Assembly (NCBI GenBank): GCA_023453025.1
Contig: JAEXUD010000027.1
Span: 1 to 64,000 of the forward strand
Source of the DNA: Bacillota bacterium
GTDB taxonomy: Bacteria > Bacillota > Clostridia > Tissierellales > Sedimentibacteraceae
Reading direction: 5' to 3'
DNA: 64,000 nt
The stretch's first letter is position 1, and the number at the start of each line of letters is the position of its first letter. Shown piece by piece: positions 7,284 through 16,795 of this stretch. A model generated the notes under the pieces. The model did no database searches, was not told where the DNA came from, and was given only the letters and a program-made list of their open reading frames with translations. A program made the position numbers and the translations under genes.

Positions 7284-8651
7284 TTAACACTCCGTTGCAG
7301 ACGCTTCAGCTAATTCTGTTACATTATTTCTAACATATGTCCTGCCGATAGAATAATATTCAACACCTGCTATTTTCATATCTTCAACATCGTAAATATT
7401 CCTTCCGTCATAAACAAGGGGTGTCCTCATTAATCTTTTATATTCATATGGCTTTACTGCTTTAACTTCTCCCCATTCAGTAAAAATAAAACATACATTA
7501 GCTCCGTCTAATGCTTCTTCAATATTATTAACATATTTAATACTTCCTTGTTTTATTTTTCCTTCAGGATACTTTTTCTTAAAGTTGTCCGCTCCAACAG
7601 GATCATAAGCGTAAATATCTGCACCCTGTTCTAATAATAAAGGGACATTTTCAAGCGACGGGGCTTCTCTCAAATCATCTGTTCCCGGTTTAAATGTTAA
7701 TCCAAGTACTGCCACCTTAAGACCACTAAAAGTAATTAATCTTCTGCATGCCTTTTTATATAACACTGTTTTTTGCTCTTTATTCACATCTATAGCAGCT
7801 TTAACAGTTCTTAATTCATAACCATTTTGTCGTGCCAAGTATTCTAATGCCTTAGTATCCTTTGGGAAGCATGACCCTCCGAAACCTATACCGGCATTTA
7901 AAAATTTGCTGCCAATACGCGCATCATAACTCATACCTCTGGCTACATCCTGTATATCAGCTCCTACCAATTCACATAGGTTAGCAATATCATTCATATA
8001 AGATATCTTAAGTGCTAAAAAATCATTAGAAGCATACTTAATCATCTCTGCTGATCTTCTGTTTACAGAAACAATTGGAATATTAAATGGTTTATAAATC
8101 TTCATAAGCATATCTTCAGCCCATTTGCTTTCAGTACCAATGATGATTCTTGCTGCATGTAATGTATCATGAACAGCAGAGCCTTGAGCCAAAAATTCTG
8201 GGTTAGATGCAACTTCAACTCTTACATCATTAACTAAAAAGTCTTTAATGAATTGTTCAACTTTATCATTAGTTCCAACCGGAACTGTCGATTTTACAAC
8301 AATAAGACAATCTTTTTCAATAGATTCAGCTATTTGTCTTGCCACAGTTGCTATATATGATAAATTAGCAGAACCATCCGGCTGTTCCGGAGTACCTACA
8401 CCTATAAATATGGCATCTGCATCCTTATATGCTGATTTAAAATCAGTTGTATAATCAATTCTGCCTGCAGCATAATTTTTCTGCATGAGCTCCTCCAAAT
8501 CTGCTTCGTAGATTGGAGAGATGCCTTTTTTCATTATATTTACTTTGTTTTCATCAATATCTACACAGGTTACTTGATGTCCTACTTCGGCAAAGCATAC
8601 TCCTGCTACTAAGCCGACATAGCCTGTACCTGCTACTGCTATTTTGTACAT
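7284..8651 (-). CDS. ugd: UDP-glucose 6-dehydrogenase
   Basis: Oxidises UDP-glucose to UDP-glucuronate with two NAD+. The 455-residue protein has the NAD motif GTGYVGLVAG at 8-17, the central domain and the catalytic loop GFGGSCFPKD with Cys261, followed by the UDP-binding C-terminal domain. The start is ATG with TAGGAGCC upstream. A ~100-bp decayed copy of its middle (window 7981-8075) survives at about 10600-10700. A second, shorter and divergent dehydrogenase lies at 32213-33379. Confidence 0.95.
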   Translation of the reverse strand: MYKIAVAGTGYVGLVAGVCFAEVGHQVTCVDIDENKVNIMKKGISPIYEADLEELMQKNYAAGRIDYTTDFKSAYKDADAIFIGVGTPEQPDGSANLSYIATVARQIAESIEKDCLIVVKSTVPVGTNDKVEQFIKDFLVNDVRVEVASNPEFLAQGSAVHDTLHAARIIIGTESKWAEDMLMKIYKPFNIPIVSVNRRSAEMIKYASNDFLALKISYMNDIANLCELVGADIQDVARGMSYDARIGSKFLNAGIGFGGSCFPKDTKALEYLARQNGYELRTVKAAIDVNKEQKTVLYKKACRRLITFSGLKVAVLGLTFKPGTDDLREAPSLENVPLLLEQGADIYAYDPVGADNFKKKYPEGKIKQGSIKYVNNIEEALDGANVCFIFTEWGEVKAVKPYEYKRLMRTPLVYDGRNIYDVEDMKIAGVEYYSIGRTYVRNNVTELAEASATEC

Positions 8652-8694
8652 AATATAGGCTCCTAATTATCTCTTTATTTTTCAACTTTATAAA

Positions 8695-8721
8695 TAACTC
8701 ATTAACTTAAGTGACAGGCAC
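8695..8721 (+). repeat. 27-bp dispersed repeat, copy 3
   Basis: One base differs from the copies at 4419 and 4993. It lies in the 115-bp gap between ugd and the MaoC-like gene and is followed by a short segment with the near-complementary pair ACTGTC/GACAGT (about 8743-8766). Confidence 0.65.
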
Positions 8722-8766
8722 CCATTAACTTAAAGTGAATGGAACTGTCATCAACGACACTGTCAG

Positions 8767-9195
8767 TTATAATTCCTTTTTTACAGGAGGTTTAACAACA
8801 GCCTGTCCAGTTAATACTAATTCATTATTTTGATTAGTACATTTTGTGCTTAGCGTTATTCTAGATTTTTCATAATCAATAGCTATTACCTCAACCTCAG
8901 CTTTAATGGTATCATTAAACCTTACAGGTGCTAAAAATTCTAAATCTTGGCTCAGATAAATTGTTCCTTCTCCAGGAAGTTTCGTCCCTAATACTCCTGA
9001 AATTAAACTTGCCGTTAATAGTCCATGTACAATTCTGCCTTTAAAAATTGTATTTTTTGCATGTATCTCGTTGATGTGTGCAGAGTTATTATCCCCACTT
9101 ATTGCAACAAATGAATAGACATCAAATTCAGTAATAGTTTTTTGGTAGAAGGCTTTTTCTCCTATATTAACTTCATCAATAGTTTTTCCTGTCAT
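8767..9195 (-). CDS. MaoC-like (R)-specific enoyl-CoA hydratase
   Basis: Single hot-dog domain of 142 residues. It carries the hydratase-2 signature SGDNNSAH, with Asp35 and His40 as the expected catalytic pair, and GRIVHGLLTASLIS, typical of PhaJ-type enzymes that hydrate trans-2-enoyl-CoA to (R)-3-hydroxyacyl-CoA. A GGGAGT Shine-Dalgarno precedes the ATG. In a capsule locus, next to an LpxD-like acyltransferase, it may provide an (R)-3-hydroxyacyl (for example 3-hydroxybutyryl) group for sugar N-acylation. Family assignment is firm. The role is inference. Confidence 0.85.
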   Translation of the reverse strand: MTGKTIDEVNIGEKAFYQKTITEFDVYSFVAISGDNNSAHINEIHAKNTIFKGRIVHGLLTASLISGVLGTKLPGEGTIYLSQDLEFLAPVRFNDTIKAEVEVIAIDYEKSRITLSTKCTNQNNELVLTGQAVVKPPVKKEL

Positions 9196-9474
9196 TTTTT
9201 ACTCCCATTATTAATAGTTCTACACTACTTATTTTTTAAAGTATCTTTATATTGCTTATTTAAGAACATTAACAAAAAAATCAGATAACTGCCAATTGAC
9301 CATTAAGTCAAAACCTTTGTTTTGTTCTTTCTTAGTATAATAACCTAGTGTCTGATAAATTAACAAATTTATTCTTGAAATATTAATGAAACTTAAGTTA
9401 CAGCACTATATTTTAAATCATAAAATAACCCTTCCAAAATCCTGCTTTAACCATAACAATTTTCCCTTATTAAT

Positions 9475-10392
9475 TTAATATATATTTTCTCTCAGTACTC
9501 TAGCTGGTACACCTGCAACAACTTTTCTCGATGGAATATCCTTTGTAGCAACAGTTCCGATACCTAAAAAACTACCATTTCCTATTTTTATTGAGTTATT
9601 AAGCGAGCAACCAGGTCCAATCCACACATCTTCTTCCACCGTTGTACTGCCTGATATTTCAACACATGCAGTCAACATAGTTCGTTCCTTAATCAAAACA
9701 TTATGTGCAATATGACATAAATTGTCTGTTTTCACATAGTCACAAATAATTGTATCATCTAAGCATCCTCTTGAAATTGTATTATTAGCACCTATATTTA
9801 CATACCTACCAATTTTTACTCCACCTAAATGAGGAACACATACACTTACTCCATTATCTTCTTTATAGTGACCAAATCCACATGCTCCAATTACACAACC
9901 CGATTCAACTACTGAATAGTCTCCTATCTCAACACGTCCATCTATAGTTACATTATGATTAATTACTACATTATTTCCAATTATTACTTCTGGACCTATA
10001 TAAGTATGATGTCCAATCTTTATGTTCTTACCAATTTTATTTGTTTCTACAACAGCAGTTGAGCTAATCAACGTTTCGCTACCATTAATAAAAGCATCAA
10101 CAAAGAAACATTGAAGAACTTTAAAATATGCTTTATGAGGATTATCAACAAATAGAACATTAACTTGAGCATCAAAATCTACATCTAAATCAACAAAAAT
10201 CAGGATATTATCTATTTTATTCAGAAAATTAATATTAATATTATTTATATCACGTGCCCATGTCATGCAATTTTCTTTCAAATTGTTCAATGAACAAAAT
10301 CCATTAATACTACAAGAATCCTTCCCAACATATCTGTACTCAATTTTATTTTTTTCTAAAATTTTTTTCATATCTTCAATTAATATGTTCAT
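9475..10392 (-). CDS. LpxD-like hexapeptide N-acyltransferase
   Basis: A 305-residue left-handed beta-helix protein. After a ~100-residue N-terminal domain, as in LpxD, hexapeptide repeats run from about residue 110 to 295. His in the NLCHIAHNV segment matches the LpxD catalytic position. LpxD moves 3-hydroxyacyl groups onto the amino group of UDP-sugars in Gram-negative lipid A synthesis. No other lipid A gene is present here, so a capsular amino sugar is the likelier acceptor. The MaoC-like hydratase is the next gene in the transcript (279-base gap). GGAGGACT precedes the ATG. It could instead be an N-acetyltransferase. Confidence 0.75.
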   Translation of the reverse strand: MNILIEDMKKILEKNKIEYRYVGKDSCSINGFCSLNNLKENCMTWARDINNININFLNKIDNILIFVDLDVDFDAQVNVLFVDNPHKAYFKVLQCFFVDAFINGSETLISSTAVVETNKIGKNIKIGHHTYIGPEVIIGNNVVINHNVTIDGRVEIGDYSVVESGCVIGACGFGHYKEDNGVSVCVPHLGGVKIGRYVNIGANNTISRGCLDDTIICDYVKTDNLCHIAHNVLIKERTMLTACVEISGSTTVEEDVWIGPGCSLNNSIKIGNGSFLGIGTVATKDIPSRKVVAGVPARVLRENIY

Positions 10393-10597
10393 CTAGTCCT
10401 CCAATTAAGATAGAATAATACTTTACTCCTACCGTTTTTATATCTACGATAACATAAATATTTATTTTACTATAAACAATTAAAGTTATTATTAATTTTT
10501 AATAGTCAGAAGATTTAACTGCTTTAATTATTTCTCACTCAATTATAAAAACTCATACCCTTTACTACATCTTATACATTAACATTAGCAAATTTAC

Positions 10598-10700
10598 AAA
10601 TTAGCAATATCATTCATATATTATCATAAGAATTAGGAAATCATTAGAAGCATACTTTATCATTTCAGCTAATCTTCTGCTTAACACTATGATATTTGTT
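10598..10700 (-). pseudogene. Relic of an internal ugd fragment
   Basis: About 100 bases (TTAGCAATATCATTCATATA, then AAATCATTAGAAGCATACTT, then ATCTTCTG) align with the intact ugd at 7981-8075 with small deletions and substitutions. It lies in the gap upstream of the LpxD-like gene and downstream of capG copy 1, next to the capG stop. It shows that a second ugd once stood here and was lost by deletion. The rest of the gap (10393-10598) shows nothing I can name. Confidence 0.75.
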
Positions 10701-11848
10701 TATCTACAATCGGAAGCATTTCCTTTTTTATTCCAAACTACTCTGTTTATATAATCTGTATATGACAGTATTATCCTTAAAACTTTGTCAGATACATTAG
10801 CCATACTATAATCCGCTACTTGTCTCAAAGTACCAATTTTTTGAATTTCCAAAATCTTTAGTCCCTGAAGAATTCGTTCCCTCTTAAGGCCAACCATCAT
10901 AACTGAAGCTTCTTCCATTGCTTCAGGTCTCTCATGAGCTTGTCTAATGTTAAGTGCTTTAAACCCAAGAATAGATGATTCTTCGCTTATAGTCCCACTG
11001 TCGCTTAGAACAGCTTTCGCTTTAATTTGAAGCTTAACATAATCATTAAATCCTAAAGGTTTCATTGTCTTAATTAATGGATTAAATTCAATATCTTTAG
11101 CTTCTATCATCTTTCTAGTTCTTGGATGTGTACTAACAATCAATGGCATTTTATATTTCTCTGCTACTGCATTAAGGCTATTAACTAAGTCTAAGAAATT
11201 AATCTCAGAATTAATATTTTCTTCCCTATGAGCAGATACCACAAAGTACATTCCTTCATCAAGACCTAGCCTTTCAAGTACATCTGATTTTTCTATATCA
11301 TCTCTTCTAGAGTTAATAACTTCAAACATTGGGCTACCTGTTTTTATAACTCTATCTGCAAGTATTCCTTCTCTTAACAAAAACTCCCTTGCAATATCAC
11401 TATAGGTAAGATTTATATCTGAAATGTGATCTACAATCTTTCTATTTGTCTCTTCAGGTACTCTCTGATCGAAACATCTATTTCCTGCTTCCATATGAAA
11501 AATTGGAATATGTCTTCTCTTAGCTGCAATAGCACATAAGCAGCTATTTGTATCCCCTAACACTAGAAATGCATCAGGTTTTACTTCTTCCATAATTGGA
11601 TCTATTTTTATTAGAATATTACCTATAGTTTCTACTGCTGTTCCAGTAGCTGCATTGAGGAAGTAATCTGGCTTTTTCAACTTGAAATCATTAAAGAAAA
11701 CTTCATTCAGCTCATAATCATAATTTTGTCCTGTATGAACAAGAATGTGTTCTATAGCTTCAGATTCTTCTAATTTATTGATAACAGCTGAAAGTCTAAT
11801 AATCTCTGGTCTAGTACCTACAACTGTCATAACTTTTAATTTATTCAT
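10700..11848 (-). CDS. capG: UDP-N-acetylglucosamine 2-epimerase type (CapG), copy 1
   Basis: A 382-residue member of the WecB family with GTRPEIIR at about 11-18, HTGQNYDYE, LGDTNS, AGNRCFDQRVPEE and the UDP-binding SDSGTISEE near residue 285. Next to CapE and CapF it completes UDP-L-FucNAc synthesis by the final C2 epimerisation (CapG/FnlC/WbjD). Its Shine-Dalgarno (GGAGGT) is formed by the last codons of capF, three bases away. A paralogue about 90 percent identical by eye is at 39406-40542. The last ~12 residues differ between the copies. Confidence 0.93.
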   Translation of the reverse strand: MNKLKVMTVVGTRPEIIRLSAVINKLEESEAIEHILVHTGQNYDYELNEVFFNDFKLKKPDYFLNAATGTAVETIGNILIKIDPIMEEVKPDAFLVLGDTNSCLCAIAAKRRHIPIFHMEAGNRCFDQRVPEETNRKIVDHISDINLTYSDIAREFLLREGILADRVIKTGSPMFEVINSRRDDIEKSDVLERLGLDEGMYFVVSAHREENINSEINFLDLVNSLNAVAEKYKMPLIVSTHPRTRKMIEAKDIEFNPLIKTMKPLGFNDYVKLQIKAKAVLSDSGTISEESSILGFKALNIRQAHERPEAMEEASVMMVGLKRERILQGLKILEIQKIGTLRQVADYSMANVSDKVLRIILSYTDYINRVVWNKKGNASDCR

Positions 11849-11851
11849 CTG

Positions 11852-12961
11852 TTAAACCTCCAAATAGTAAGTATCTGGTTTTTCAGGGTCAAATGTCTCG
11901 TTTGCCCACATAATAGTAACCATATCTGTATCACCTAAATTTTCAATGTTATGCGTATAACCAATTGGTATGTCTACTACTTCCATCTTGTCTCCACTAA
12001 CAAAATACTCTATAATTTCATCTGAATCTAATTTTCTAAAACGTATTACCCCTTTACCACTAACTACAAGAAACTTCTCATTTTTTGTATGATGCCAATG
12101 ATTCCCCTTTGTTATTTCGGGTTTTGATATATTAATTGAAACCTGGCCCCTATCCGATGTTTTAATAAACTCAGTAAAAGAACCTCTATTATCAACATTC
12201 ATCTTGAGATCATAACTAAATTGATCTTCTGGTAAATAACTTAAGTATGTACTATATAGCTTCTTTGTAAAGGCATCTGACATATCTGGAATGGAGCGTT
12301 CTTCTCGGCTTTTCTTAAATGAATAGATTAATTCAACAATCTCACCAAGAGTGATAGTGTGAACTATTAGTACTTCACAATAATCTCCTCTTCTATTTTC
12401 CTTACCTTCTAGGGCATTAATCAATTCGTTAACTACATCTTCTATATATACAAGGTTCATTACAACACTTAGATCATTCACAGTTATGGGTAAATCACGA
12501 GCAATATTATGGCAAAATGTTGCTATAACGCTGTTATAATTTGGTCTGCACCATTTCCCAAATACGTTAGGGAAACGATAAATTAGCACTTTTGCACCGG
12601 TTTTTTTGCTATAATCAAATAACAAGTCTTCTCCAGCCTTTTTACTTCTTCCATAAGGATTATCAAGTTCAGCTTGGATTGATGACGAAATCATTACTGG
12701 ACAGTTATTTTTATGCTTCTTAAGTGTATCAAGTATAATCGATGTAAACCCAAAATTTCCTTCCATATACTCTGATGGTTCTTTAGGGCGGTTTACTCCC
12801 GCAAGATGAAATACAAAATCTGTTTTCTTACAATACTCTTCAAGTAAAGATGGATCTGTTTCCTTATCATATTCAAATATATCCGTATATTTTCTATTTT
12901 TAAGTTCTGCAACTAAGTTTTTTCCGATAAAACCTTTTGCACCTGTTATAAGTATCTTCAT
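11852..12961 (-). CDS. capF: CapF-type NAD(P)-dependent sugar reductase with cupin domain, copy 1
   Basis: A 369-residue two-domain enzyme. An N-terminal short-chain dehydrogenase domain (TGAKGFIG at about 6-13, NPYGRSKK as the Tyr-Lys pair) is followed by a C-terminal cupin (about 250-369) with the metal-binding HWHHTKNEKF. CapF/WbjC/FnlB reduces the 4-keto intermediate on the route to UDP-L-FucNAc, and the cupin is thought to epimerise at C3. It is translationally coupled to capG. A close paralogue is at 40547-41656. Confidence 0.93.
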   Translation of the reverse strand: MKILITGAKGFIGKNLVAELKNRKYTDIFEYDKETDPSLLEEYCKKTDFVFHLAGVNRPKEPSEYMEGNFGFTSIILDTLKKHKNNCPVMISSSIQAELDNPYGRSKKAGEDLLFDYSKKTGAKVLIYRFPNVFGKWCRPNYNSVIATFCHNIARDLPITVNDLSVVMNLVYIEDVVNELINALEGKENRRGDYCEVLIVHTITLGEIVELIYSFKKSREERSIPDMSDAFTKKLYSTYLSYLPEDQFSYDLKMNVDNRGSFTEFIKTSDRGQVSINISKPEITKGNHWHHTKNEKFLVVSGKGVIRFRKLDSDEIIEYFVSGDKMEVVDIPIGYTHNIENLGDTDMVTIMWANETFDPEKPDTYYLEV

Positions 12962-12983
12962 ATCTTATACCAGCCTTTCAAAT

Positions 12984-14039
12984 TTATTTAGATGACTCTT
13001 TTGTGATTGTTGCTTTATTTCTTACGGTAAAATATTCTAACTCTTCTCTTACATATTCAAGAGTTAGTAACTTTTCTTTAATTTGCTCTATATTCAACCT
13101 TTCGGTGTTATCAGAATTGTACTCTTCATCCATTGAAAGTTTCTCGCATCCATCTACAAAATATTTATCATAGTTAAGGTCTCTTTTATCAGCAGGCACC
13201 CTAAAGAATCCACCCATATCTTCTGCCTTTATATATTCTTCTTTAGTAAGAAGAGTTTCGTATCTCTTTTCACCATGACGAGTCCCAATTACCTTAATTT
13301 CGTTATATGCATTAAATAGTTCTTTTACTGCTTGTGCCAAATCACCAATAGTAGAAGCTGGTGATTTTTGAACCATGATATCTCCTGCTTCAGCATTTTG
13401 AAATGCGAAAACTACAAGCTCTACCGCCTCCTCTAAACTCATTAAAAATCTGGTCATATTAGGGTCTGTAACAGTTAATGGTTTTCCACTCTTAATCTGC
13501 TCAATAAACAGCGGTATTACAGAACCCCTTGAAGCCATAACATTACCATAACGAGTTCCACAGATAAGAGTTCTATCTGGGTCTACTGTCTTTGACTTTG
13601 CAACAAAAACTTTTTCCATCATAGCCTTGGAAATTCCCATGGCATTGATTGGATAAGCAGCTTTATCTGTTGAAAGACATATAACCTTTTTAACGCTATA
13701 TTCTATAGCTGCTGTAAGTACATTGTCTGTTCCTAAAATGTTAGTTTTGACAGCCTCTAGAGGGAAGAACTCACAAGATGGAACCTGTTTTAGTGCCGCA
13801 GCATGAAATATATAATCCACTCCATGCATAGCGTTTTTTACAGATAGGATATCTCTTACGTCTCCTATATAAAACTTAATCTTTTCATTTTTATAAAGTT
13901 TTCTCATATCATCTTGTTTCTTTTCATCACGTGAAAAAATACGAATCTCTTTAATATCTGTATCTAAAAATCTTTTCATTACTGCATTTCCAAATGATCC
14001 TGTTCCACCGGTGATTAATAAGATTTTATCTTTAAACAT
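12984..14039 (-). CDS. capE: CapE-type UDP-GlcNAc 4,6-dehydratase/5-epimerase, copy 1
   Basis: A 351-residue soluble short-chain dehydrogenase with GGTGSFG at 11-17 and the family NAMGISK motif, with Met134 and Lys138 in place of the classic Tyr-x-x-x-Lys. CapE/FnlA/WbjB turns UDP-GlcNAc into the 4-keto-6-deoxy L-sugar, the first step to UDP-L-FucNAc. It leads the capE-capF-capG cassette, 22 bases before capF. The copy at 41707-42732 is a close paralogue with a shorter C-terminus (341 residues). Confidence 0.93.
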   Translation of the reverse strand: MFKDKILLITGGTGSFGNAVMKRFLDTDIKEIRIFSRDEKKQDDMRKLYKNEKIKFYIGDVRDILSVKNAMHGVDYIFHAAALKQVPSCEFFPLEAVKTNILGTDNVLTAAIEYSVKKVICLSTDKAAYPINAMGISKAMMEKVFVAKSKTVDPDRTLICGTRYGNVMASRGSVIPLFIEQIKSGKPLTVTDPNMTRFLMSLEEAVELVVFAFQNAEAGDIMVQKSPASTIGDLAQAVKELFNAYNEIKVIGTRHGEKRYETLLTKEEYIKAEDMGGFFRVPADKRDLNYDKYFVDGCEKLSMDEEYNSDNTERLNIEQIKEKLLTLEYVREELEYFTVRNKATITKESSK

Positions 14040-14063
14040 ATATAGTTCCTCCGTATATTTTTT

Positions 14064-15488
14064 CTACTTATAACCCTGTGAGTCAATCATTTTTTTATGA
14101 ATTATGCTTTTAAAACTTATGATTAACAGCATTAGCTCTTTTCTATTCAAAACAATCAATATTAATGATGTGATGATTAATACGCATACTTGATATATGG
14201 CATTCCTAGGATTTAAGGAAGTTATAAACATTATAACAAAACTAAAAATTGTTAATCCAATTAAAGCATTAAAATCAATATTTAAATTCATTCTCTTTTT
14301 TAGTAGTGGAGCTCTAATTAAATACATAATTATATAACCAATTAATGATGTAATTACAACCGAGATAACTCCAAAAGATTTTGCTAGTAGAAATCCTCCA
14401 ACAGTTGATACTATTCCTCCAATTAATGTAGTCTTAAAAATGATATCACTTTCCTTCCTTGCAAGAAATCCACTTCCTAAATGTGCAGCTAATGTGGAGT
14501 AGGCTGCACTTAAGTAAATAATTGGAGTTAAATATACACCTTCATAATAATCTCCAAAAACAAAAAAGTTAAAGAATAAATATGTTATAGGAATTAAAAT
14601 CGCTACTCCACTTAGTACAATTCTTGTCAAAATATTTAGTACAGAATTAAAATAGTAATCTTTATCACTGTCACCATATGTCCGAAAAGCTTCTTCTAGC
14701 CATGCCATATTTATTACTGAAGTAATTAACGTCATTATAGAACCAAATCGGCTTGCCATAGCATATATTCCATTAGCTTCAACTCCAATTCTATTAGATA
14801 TAACTAAGTTGTTTGACGATGTGATAAGCCACCATGATAATGCATTAATTGAAAGTGGCAATGAATATTTTAGTATTGATTTTAATAAAATAGGATTAAA
14901 TTCTCTTAATTTAGTTCTTTTAAAAAGTTTAATTTTACTTTCAATTATTATAATCATTGATATATTTCCTATCATATTAGCCAAGAAAAGTGCTAATATA
15001 CCCCAATTTAAAACAATTATCAAATAAAGGTTTAACGCTATTGTTACTGCTGAGTTTGCAACGGTCGATATTGCAAAAATCTTATTTTGCTTTAATGCTC
15101 TAGCTGTAAATTGCCAATACGAAACACCCATATGGCTTAATCCCATTATAAGAATTAAAAAACCATATTGAATATCAATTAAAATACTTAGAAGTATAAA
15201 CAATATCGAGTATATAATAGAAATTCCAGCACAATAGATATTTGTAGTTGACAAAATTTCAAATCTGTTTTCTTCCTCTATGGTAAATCTAAGTATGCCC
15301 TCCCAAATTGATTGATATAGAAGAGGTATAACTAAACTGACAAGTGATAATATTAAATTATAGTAACCAAAATCAGAAGTTATTATATAAGATGTGTATA
15401 ATGGTATAAAAAGAAATTGTAATATTTTCGTGGAAAATGTACCTAGAAAATAGAATCCTATGTTTTGAAATAATCTTTTTGTTTTCAC
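14064..15488 (-). CDS. wzx: Polysaccharide flippase (Wzx-type)
   Basis: A 474-residue membrane protein of the MOP/PST superfamily with about 12-14 hydrophobic helices throughout and an N-terminal LFQNIGFYFLGTFSTK, typical of lipid-linked repeat-unit flippases. It would move undecaprenyl-PP-linked repeat units of locus A to the outer face. The start is GTG at 15486-15488. capE copy 1 follows 24 bases downstream in the transcript. It is unrelated at sight to the flippase at 34497-36032, which suggests a different repeat unit. Confidence 0.88.
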   Translation of the reverse strand: MKTKRLFQNIGFYFLGTFSTKILQFLFIPLYTSYIITSDFGYYNLILSLVSLVIPLLYQSIWEGILRFTIEEENRFEILSTTNIYCAGISIIYSILFILLSILIDIQYGFLILIMGLSHMGVSYWQFTARALKQNKIFAISTVANSAVTIALNLYLIIVLNWGILALFLANMIGNISMIIIIESKIKLFKRTKLREFNPILLKSILKYSLPLSINALSWWLITSSNNLVISNRIGVEANGIYAMASRFGSIMTLITSVINMAWLEEAFRTYGDSDKDYYFNSVLNILTRIVLSGVAILIPITYLFFNFFVFGDYYEGVYLTPIIYLSAAYSTLAAHLGSGFLARKESDIIFKTTLIGGIVSTVGGFLLAKSFGVISVVITSLIGYIIMYLIRAPLLKKRMNLNIDFNALIGLTIFSFVIMFITSLNPRNAIYQVCVLIITSLILIVLNRKELMLLIISFKSIIHKKMIDSQGYK

Positions 15489-15599
15489 TCGTAATCCACC
15501 TTGTTCAATATTTTAATTATATTCAGTACTTAGTTTAATCTGTAAGTAAACAGTATATTGCAAAAATGATTTTATAAAATGATATAGTAACCAGCTAGC

Positions 15600-16184
15600 T
15601 TATTCGCTTTTTATAATTTTTGCTGGATTTCCCACTACAACAGAATTAGATGGAACATCTTTATTTAATACTGTTCCAGCACCAACAATTGAATTATTAC
15701 CAATCTTTATTCCGCCAAAAACTATTGCCCCTGAAGCAATTCTTACATTATCTCCAATAATTGGGCAGCTTGTACCTAGTTCACTATTTCTGTCTCCCTT
15801 TCCTATTATTACTCCTGGTCCAATTGTTAAGTTCTCTCCAGCTTTTTTACAGGTTATTGTAACACCCCTTTTATGATAAATTAACAATCCTGGACCAATA
15901 TCTCCTTCTATTTCTATCTGATCTAAAGGTCTTAACAATAACATAGATAGAAACCTTAAAATGTAATTCTTCCTAAAACGATAATAAAATACATTTCTAA
16001 ATGTCTTATGAATAACAATGAGTCTTAATATCTCTAACAATGTAATTTCAGCATTACAGTATCTTACGGCATCTTTTTTGATTATTTTTGCAGTATTATT
16101 ATTGGTGATCATCATAATAAACGCAAAAATTGAACGCCATAACATAATATAAGAATATATCGTTTTCATTTGCCTATACCTCAT
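15600..16184 (-). CDS. Hexapeptide acetyltransferase (CysE-like)
   Basis: A 194-residue protein with an N-terminal helical part (1-85) and a short left-handed beta-helix (about 86-190). It contains the serine-acetyltransferase-like IYHKRGVTI and GAGTVLNKDVPSNSVVVGNP. In capsule loci such CysE-like proteins O-acetylate sugars. The ATG lies inside the last 11 bases of the upstream acyltransferase gene, so the two are coupled. A role in cysteine synthesis is less likely because the long N-terminal CysE domain is short here. Confidence 0.8.
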   Translation of the reverse strand: MRYRQMKTIYSYIMLWRSIFAFIMMITNNNTAKIIKKDAVRYCNAEITLLEILRLIVIHKTFRNVFYYRFRKNYILRFLSMLLLRPLDQIEIEGDIGPGLLIYHKRGVTITCKKAGENLTIGPGVIIGKGDRNSELGTSCPIIGDNVRIASGAIVFGGIKIGNNSIVGAGTVLNKDVPSNSVVVGNPAKIIKSE

Positions 16185-16716
16185 CTAAATAGCCAAAATA
16201 TTTTTTTAGGGCGACGTCTTTCGCTTTTCCTTTTAGATTTCCCAAATGTGTAGATTCTTCTTGCGTTTTTTTTATATATTCATCAAGAGTTTTAATTACT
16301 TTTGCAGGAATTCCAACAGCTACAGTGTTTTCCGGTATATCCTTGGAAACTATCGCACCCGCACCTATAATAACATTTGAACCTATATTGACACCTGGTA
16401 AAATTATAGCATTGTTCCCTATATATACATTATCCCCCAACTTAATTGGTTTAGAAATGTCAAGGTCGGGCACAATGTGACGACAAATCAGTGTACCTCC
16501 ATCATGTGTCAAAAATTTCACTCCATCTGTAATATGCACATTGCTTCCTAATGTAATCATCCACGGTTCGCTTCCCCATTCTACTCTACCATACAACTTA
16601 ACAAAACCTACAGGGAAATTAACTCCTACAAAATTTAAATATTTATCAACCGATAAGTGTTTCAAAATATACAAATAAATTTTTTTAATTAACTTTTTAA
16701 TTTTATAAAACAACAA
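16174..16716 (-). CDS. Hexapeptide acyltransferase (maltose O-acetyltransferase-like)
   Basis: A 180-residue left-handed beta-helix protein. HITDGVKFLTHDGGT and NVYIGNNAIILPGVNIG are followed by GAGAIVSKDIPENTVAVGIP. The His in TH DGG fits the active-site His of the family. Probably adds acetyl to a sugar of the capsule repeat. It overlaps the next gene by 11 bases. It starts ATG-TTG-TTT near 16716 without a strong ribosome-binding site. Confidence 0.8.
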   Translation of the reverse strand: MLFYKIKKLIKKIYLYILKHLSVDKYLNFVGVNFPVGFVKLYGRVEWGSEPWMITLGSNVHITDGVKFLTHDGGTLICRHIVPDLDISKPIKLGDNVYIGNNAIILPGVNIGSNVIIGAGAIVSKDIPENTVAVGIPAKVIKTLDEYIKKTQEESTHLGNLKGKAKDVALKKYFGYLDEV

Positions 16717-16795
16717 TTAGTTAGCCCTCTTTCTGTTATTTAAATATCCAGGTTTCAAAAAAACTGCTAGATATTATTTATTTAAGCATTACAAA

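Noticed and set aside
9475..10392. Evidence for lipid A and an outer membrane
   Set aside because: Only an LpxD-like gene is present, within a capsule locus and with no other lpx gene; the remaining content is of Gram-positive type.
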